From: UBA4615 sp044368415
Lineage (GTDB): Bacteria > Pseudomonadota > Gammaproteobacteria > Burkholderiales > Burkholderiaceae_E
DNA length: 64,000 nucleotides
NCBI GenBank assembly: GCA_044368415.1
Contig: JBIPLJ010000006.1
Coordinates: forward strand, 51,162 to 115,161
Direction: 5' to 3'
Shown: piece by piece, positions 60,680 to 64,000 of the stretch
Numbering within the stretch: position 1 is the stretch's first letter
Layout of the letters: every line of letters begins with the position of its first letter
Notes under the pieces: generated by a model
The model's database searches: none
Seen by the model: the letters and a program-made list of their open reading frames with translations, nothing else
Told to the model about the DNA's origin: nothing
Translations under genes and position numbers: made by a program

Positions 60680-62017
60680 TCAGGACGGGCGGCGCGCCTG
60701 CGCGTCGAGGCCGCGCAGCCAGTCGAGCTTCTCGGCGATCTTCGTCTCCAGGCCGCGCGCCACCGGACGGTACCAGTCGGGCTCGCCCAGCCCGTCGGGC
60801 ATGTACTGCTCGCCGGCCGCGTAGCCGTTCGGCTCGTCGTGCGCGTAACGGTAGGCGCGGCCGTGGCCGAGTGCCTTCATCAGCTTAGTCGGTGCGTTGC
60901 GCAGGTGTACTGGCACGCCGCGCGAGGCGTCTGCCTTCACGAAGGCTCGGGCCTCGTTGTAGGCGGCGTAGCCGGCGTTCGACTTCGCCGCGCAAGCCAG
61001 GTAGATGACCGCCTGCGCGATCGCGAGCTCGCCCTCGGGCGAGCCCAGGCGCTCGTAGACCTCGGCGGCGTCCAGCGACAGCCGCAGCGCGCGCGGGTCG
61101 GCCAGGCCGATGTCCTCGATCGCCATGCGCACCACCCGCCGCGCGAGGTAGCGCGGGTCGGCGCCCCCGTCTAACATCCGCACCAACCAGTACAGTGCAG
61201 CGTTCGGGTGCGAGCCGCGGACCGATTTGTGCAGCGCAGAGATCTGGTCGTAGAAGGCGTCGCCGCCCTTGTCGAACTGGCGCACACGCTCGGCGAGCAC
61301 CTGCGCGACATGCCCCGGGGTCAGCTGCCGGGAGGGCGCCTCGGCGTCGTCGGCGCCGGGCTCGGGCGCGTCGCGGTCGAGCGCGCCGGCGGCGGTCGCG
61401 GCGAGCTCGAGGTTGTTCAGCAGGCGCCGGCCATCGCCGTCGGCCGACTCGACGAGCAGCTGGGCCGCCTCGTCGTCGACCACGAGCCCGTCGAGGCAGC
61501 GCGCGGCGGCCCGGTCGATGAGCATGCGCAAGTCGGCCTCGTCGAGCCGGCGCAACACGTAGACCGCGGCCCGCGACAGCAGCGCGTTGTTGACCTCGAA
61601 CGACGGATTCTCGGTGGTGGCGCCAACGAAGGTGAACAGCCCCGACTCGACGTGCGGCAGGAAAGCGTCCTGCTGCGCCTTGTTGAAGCGGTGGACCTCG
61701 TCGACAAAGACGATGGTGCCGCGTCGCGAGGTGCTGCGCTCGAGCCGCGCGAGCTCGACCGACTCGCGGATCTCCTTGACGCCGGCCAGCACCGCCGAGA
61801 TTGCGACGAAGCGGCAGTCGAAGGCCTCGGCGAGCAGACGGGCGAGCGTGGTCTTGCCCACCCCCGGCGGGCCCCAGAAGATCATCGAGTGCGGGCGCCG
61901 CGCGTCGAGCGCAGCGCGCAGTGGCTTACCCGCGCCGAGCAGGTGAGACTGGCCGACCACGTCCTCGATGCGGGCGGGCCGCATCGCCTCGGCGAGCGGC
62001 ATCCCGGCGGCAATCAC
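60680..62017 (-). CDS. rarA: Replication-associated recombination protein A (MgsA/RarA AAA+ ATPase)
   Basis: The 445-residue AAA+ protein acts at stalled replication forks, with homology to clamp-loader subunits. The N-terminus PLAEAMRPARIEDVVGQSHLLG is the family signature. Walker A is GPPGVGKTTLARLLAEAF, Walker B IVFVDEVHRFNKAQQDAFLPHVE, sensor 1 GATTENPSFEVN, and the Arg-finger region LLSRAAVYVLRRL. The C-terminal tetramerisation domain has FDKGGDAFYDQISALHKSVRGS and YRYAHDEPNGYAAGEQYMPD. It lies between serS and lolA as in many proteobacteria, 10 bases after lolA, so lolA-rarA are probably co-transcribed. Confidence 0.97.
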   Translation of the reverse strand: MIAAGMPLAEAMRPARIEDVVGQSHLLGAGKPLRAALDARRPHSMIFWGPPGVGKTTLARLLAEAFDCRFVAISAVLAGVKEIRESVELARLERSTSRRGTIVFVDEVHRFNKAQQDAFLPHVESGLFTFVGATTENPSFEVNNALLSRAAVYVLRRLDEADLRMLIDRAAARCLDGLVVDDEAAQLLVESADGDGRRLLNNLELAATAAGALDRDAPEPGADDAEAPSRQLTPGHVAQVLAERVRQFDKGGDAFYDQISALHKSVRGSHPNAALYWLVRMLDGGADPRYLARRVVRMAIEDIGLADPRALRLSLDAAEVYERLGSPEGELAIAQAVIYLACAAKSNAGYAAYNEARAFVKADASRGVPVHLRNAPTKLMKALGHGRAYRYAHDEPNGYAAGEQYMPDGLGEPDWYRPVARGLETKIAEKLDWLRGLDAQARRPS

Positions 62018-62027
62018 AGCAGCACGC

Positions 62028-62744
62028 CTACTGGACGACGTCGACGCCCTTGGGCGCCGTGAACCGGAACAGCCCTGCGTCTAACGAGGGGTTGCGCTCG
62101 ATCTTCGTGAACACAAAGCGCGTGGTCTGGCCGAACGCATCGCGCACCTCCATCGCCTCGGGCAGCCCGCCACGGAACCCAATGAGGATGCGGTCGAAGC
62201 CCGAGTCCTTCTGCTTCGGCACGGCTTCCAACCATTCGAGGCCGTCGGTGCTGCCCGCCTCCTTCAGCACGAAGCTGGCATCGAGGTCGTTCGAGCCGAA
62301 CAGGATCGCCGCCGGCGTGGCCGCGATCGCATCGCCCACCCGGCGCACGGTGACCTGCTTGAGGTCCTTGTCGTAGAAGTGGAGCCGCTCACCGTCGGTC
62401 ACGATCAGCTGCTCGTAGGGCAGCGTCACCTCCCAGCGGAAGCGGCCCGGGCGGGAGAACGCGAAGGTGCCCGAAACGTTCTCGCCGCTGCGGCCGCTGG
62501 CACGGACCTGCTGTTGGCTGAAGCTGCCTCGGGCTGACTTGGTCCCGCTGGCGAACTCCCGGAGCTGCTCGATGGCGGCCGCGGCCGCTGTGCTCGGGAC
62601 CGTGACGCCCGCCAACGCGACGGCGAGCGAGACGGTGCTCAGGACGGCTCGCAGGGCCGGGTGGCGCAGCCGGCGCGGGATCGCAGGCGGCTGCTCGGGA
62701 GGACGATCGAGGTGACGCTCCAGATCGAGGTGACGTTCCATCAT
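62028..62744 (-). CDS. lolA: Outer-membrane lipoprotein carrier protein
   Basis: Periplasmic chaperone that carries lipoproteins from LolCDE to LolB. The 238-residue precursor has an unusually long basic head (MMERHLDLERHLDRPPEQPPA) before the hydrophobic signal core (ALRAVLSTVSLAVALAGV) and cleavage around TAAAAA. Mature features are FASGTKSARGSFSQQQV, GTFAFSRPGRFRWEVTLPYEQLIVTDGERLHFYDKDLKQVTVR and GLFRFTAPKGVDVV. The head comes from an 18-base tandem repeat at the start; two adjacent ATGs (62744 and 62741) can be used. It sits between ftsK and rarA, the usual place. Confidence 0.94.
   Translation of the reverse strand: MMERHLDLERHLDRPPEQPPAIPRRLRHPALRAVLSTVSLAVALAGVTVPSTAAAAAIEQLREFASGTKSARGSFSQQQVRASGRSGENVSGTFAFSRPGRFRWEVTLPYEQLIVTDGERLHFYDKDLKQVTVRRVGDAIAATPAAILFGSNDLDASFVLKEAGSTDGLEWLEAVPKQKDSGFDRILIGFRGGLPEAMEVRDAFGQTTRFVFTKIERNPSLDAGLFRFTAPKGVDVVQ
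62705..62740 (-). repeat. 18-base tandem repeat at the lolA start
   Basis: GATCGAGGTGACGCTCCA (62705-62722) and GATCGAGGTGACGTTCCA (62723-62740) differ at one base. In frame they encode two ERHLDL/R units directly after the start codon. Confidence 0.92.
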
Positions 62745-62805
62745 GCGACCGATGGTAGCGCACCCGACGCCCGGGCCTCGCGCGCTGGCGCAGGCCTCGT
62801 CCCGT

Positions 62806-64000
62806 TCAATCGTCCTCGCGCCTCGGCACGATGATGTCGCGGTTGCCGTTGGTGGCCATCGACGACACGACACCCGACTTCTCCATCTGCTCGAGCAGCC
62901 GCGCGGCGCGGTTGTAGCCGATACGCAGGTGGCGCTGCACCAGAGAAATCGAGGCGCGCTTGTGCTGCAGCACCACCGCCACCGCCTGGTCGTAGAGCGC
63001 GTCGGCCTCGCCGTCGACGCCTGCCTCCTGGAGCGTGGCCTGCAGTCCGCCGAAGCCCACGGCGCTGCCGGTGTCGACCGCATCGCCCGCGACCCCGCCC
63101 TCCAGGATGCCGTCGACGTAGTCGGGCTCGCCGCCGCGCTCCTTCCAGTGCGCCACCACGCGATGCACCTCGTCGTCGGCGACGAAGGCGCCGTGCACCC
63201 GCACCGGCAGGCCGTTGCCCGAGGACATGTAGAGCATGTCGCCCTGCCCCAGCAGCGCCTCGGCGCCCATCTGGTCGAGGATGGTCCGGGAGTCGATCTT
63301 CGAGGACACCTGGAATGCGATCCGCGTCGGGATGTTGGCCTTGATCAGACCGGTGATCACGTCGACCGAAGGCCGCTGGGTCGCGAGGATCAGGTGGATG
63401 CCGGCGGCGCGCGCCTTCTGCGCGAGCCGTGCGATCAGCTCCTCGATCTTCTTGCCGACGACCATCATCAGGTCGGCGAGCTCGTCGATGACCACGACGA
63501 TCGTCGGCAGCTTGTCGAGCGGCTCGGGCGCGTCGGGCGTCAGCGAGAACGGGTTGTGGATGACTTCGTCGCGCTTCTTCGCGTCGGCGACCTTGGCGTT
63601 GTAGCCCGACAGGTTTCGCACGCCGAGCTTGGACATCAGTCGGTAGCGCCGCTCCATCTCGGCGACACACCAGTTGAGTGCGTGCCCGGCCTGGCGCATG
63701 TCGGTCACCACCGGCGCCAGCAGGTGCGGGATGCCCTCGTAGGTGCTCATCTCGAGCATCTTCGGGTCGATCAGGATCAGTCGGACGTCGGACGGGCCCG
63801 ACTTGTAGAGCAGGGACAGCAACATCGCGTTGATGCCCACCGACTTGCCCGAGCCCGTGGTGCCGGCGACCAACAGGTGCGGCATCTTGGCGAGGTCGGC
63901 CACCAGCGGGCGCCCGGCGATGTCGTGGCCGAGCGCCAGCGTGACCGGCGAGGCCGAGTCGGCGAAGACCTGCGAGGCCAGCACCTCCGAGAGCCGCACC
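62806..64000 (-). CDS. ftsK: DNA translocase FtsK, C-terminal part (runs off the window)
   Basis: The visible C-terminal portion of the septal DNA pump covers the RecA-like motor and the gamma domain. The motor has Walker A AGTTGSGKSVGINAML, Walker B IVVVIDELADLMM, and RAAGIHLILATQRPSVDVITGLIKANIPTR. Then come VSSKIDSRTILDQMGAEALLGQGDMLYM and a C-terminal winged helix (SISLVQRHLRIGYNRAARLLEQMEKSGVVS) that reads KOPS sequences. The frame is open to the window end, so the N-terminal membrane part and start lie outside. It is 61 bases upstream of lolA. Confidence 0.95.
   Translation of the reverse strand, partial: VRLSEVLASQVFADSASPVTLALGHDIAGRPLVADLAKMPHLLVAGTTGSGKSVGINAMLLSLLYKSGPSDVRLILIDPKMLEMSTYEGIPHLLAPVVTDMRQAGHALNWCVAEMERRYRLMSKLGVRNLSGYNAKVADAKKRDEVIHNPFSLTPDAPEPLDKLPTIVVVIDELADLMMVVGKKIEELIARLAQKARAAGIHLILATQRPSVDVITGLIKANIPTRIAFQVSSKIDSRTILDQMGAEALLGQGDMLYMSSGNGLPVRVHGAFVADDEVHRVVAHWKERGGEPDYVDGILEGGVAGDAVDTGSAVGFGGLQATLQEAGVDGEADALYDQAVAVVLQHKRASISLVQRHLRIGYNRAARLLEQMEKSGVVSSMATNGNRDIIVPRREDD

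Overview
The window is a GC-rich bacterial chromosome segment of betaproteobacterial, Burkholderiales-like type. This is inferred from gene content and order: sucA-sucB-lpdA, gltA-sdhE-sdhB-sdhA-sdhD-sdhC with a GntR regulator diverging from mdh, the thrS-infC-rpmI-rplT-pheS-pheT-ihfA-merR operon, a DUF1631 protein and a MipA-type porin. The genus cannot be named from the sequence alone. Almost all of the window is chromosomal core. The only mobile-element signature is one tyrosine recombinase gene near 27 kb.

Region by region. 0-18.4 kb is a TCA-cycle block. The 2-oxoglutarate dehydrogenase operon (sucA, sucB, lpdA), citrate synthase and succinate dehydrogenase lie on the minus strand. A GntR/UTRA repressor-type gene follows, and malate dehydrogenase and aconitase A lie on the plus strand. 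An orphan PAS-HATPase protein and two small exported proteins are interspersed. 18.6-21 kb holds a membrane MASE1-(degenerate GGDEF)-EAL protein. 21-26.5 kb is a five-gene minus-strand operon whose reading frames all overlap: an ArsS-type radical SAM protein, a TVP38/flavin disulfide-reductase fusion, a DUF547 protein, a family 2 glycosyltransferase and a DUF2064 transferase that carries eleven Asp-Thr-Pro repeats. 26.8-28.2 kb carries the recombinase, followed by tRNA-Pro.

28.8-37 kb is the translation operon running from tRNA-Val and thrS to ihfA and a MerR regulator. Its infC gene appears to start with AUA, and a strong intrinsic terminator stands just ahead of thrS. 37-40.5 kb has diacylglycerol kinase and a divergent FbpB/FbpC ferric-iron ABC importer with a Fur-box-like site between the two genes. 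40.5-44.5 kb has a large DUF1631 protein and a MipA/OmpV outer-membrane protein. 44.5-47.5 kb is an overlapping pair resembling 2-methylfumaryl-CoA isomerase and methylsuccinyl-CoA dehydrogenase. 48-55 kb is a complete peptide-type ABC importer operon ending in an amidase. 55.5-58.3 kb has an exported M13 metallopeptidase overlapped by a putative lysozyme-inhibitor-like gene. 58.7-64 kb returns to housekeeping genes: tRNA-Ser, serS, rarA, lolA and the C-terminal part of ftsK, which runs off the window.

The best candidate for an under-described system is the ArsS-glycosyltransferase operon. Four consecutive junctions overlap (one by 53 bases, three as ATGA), and several members have no assigned reaction. 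The regulatory features most worth testing are the thrS leader, the AUA start of infC and the repeat-rich gene between mdh and the GntR gene.
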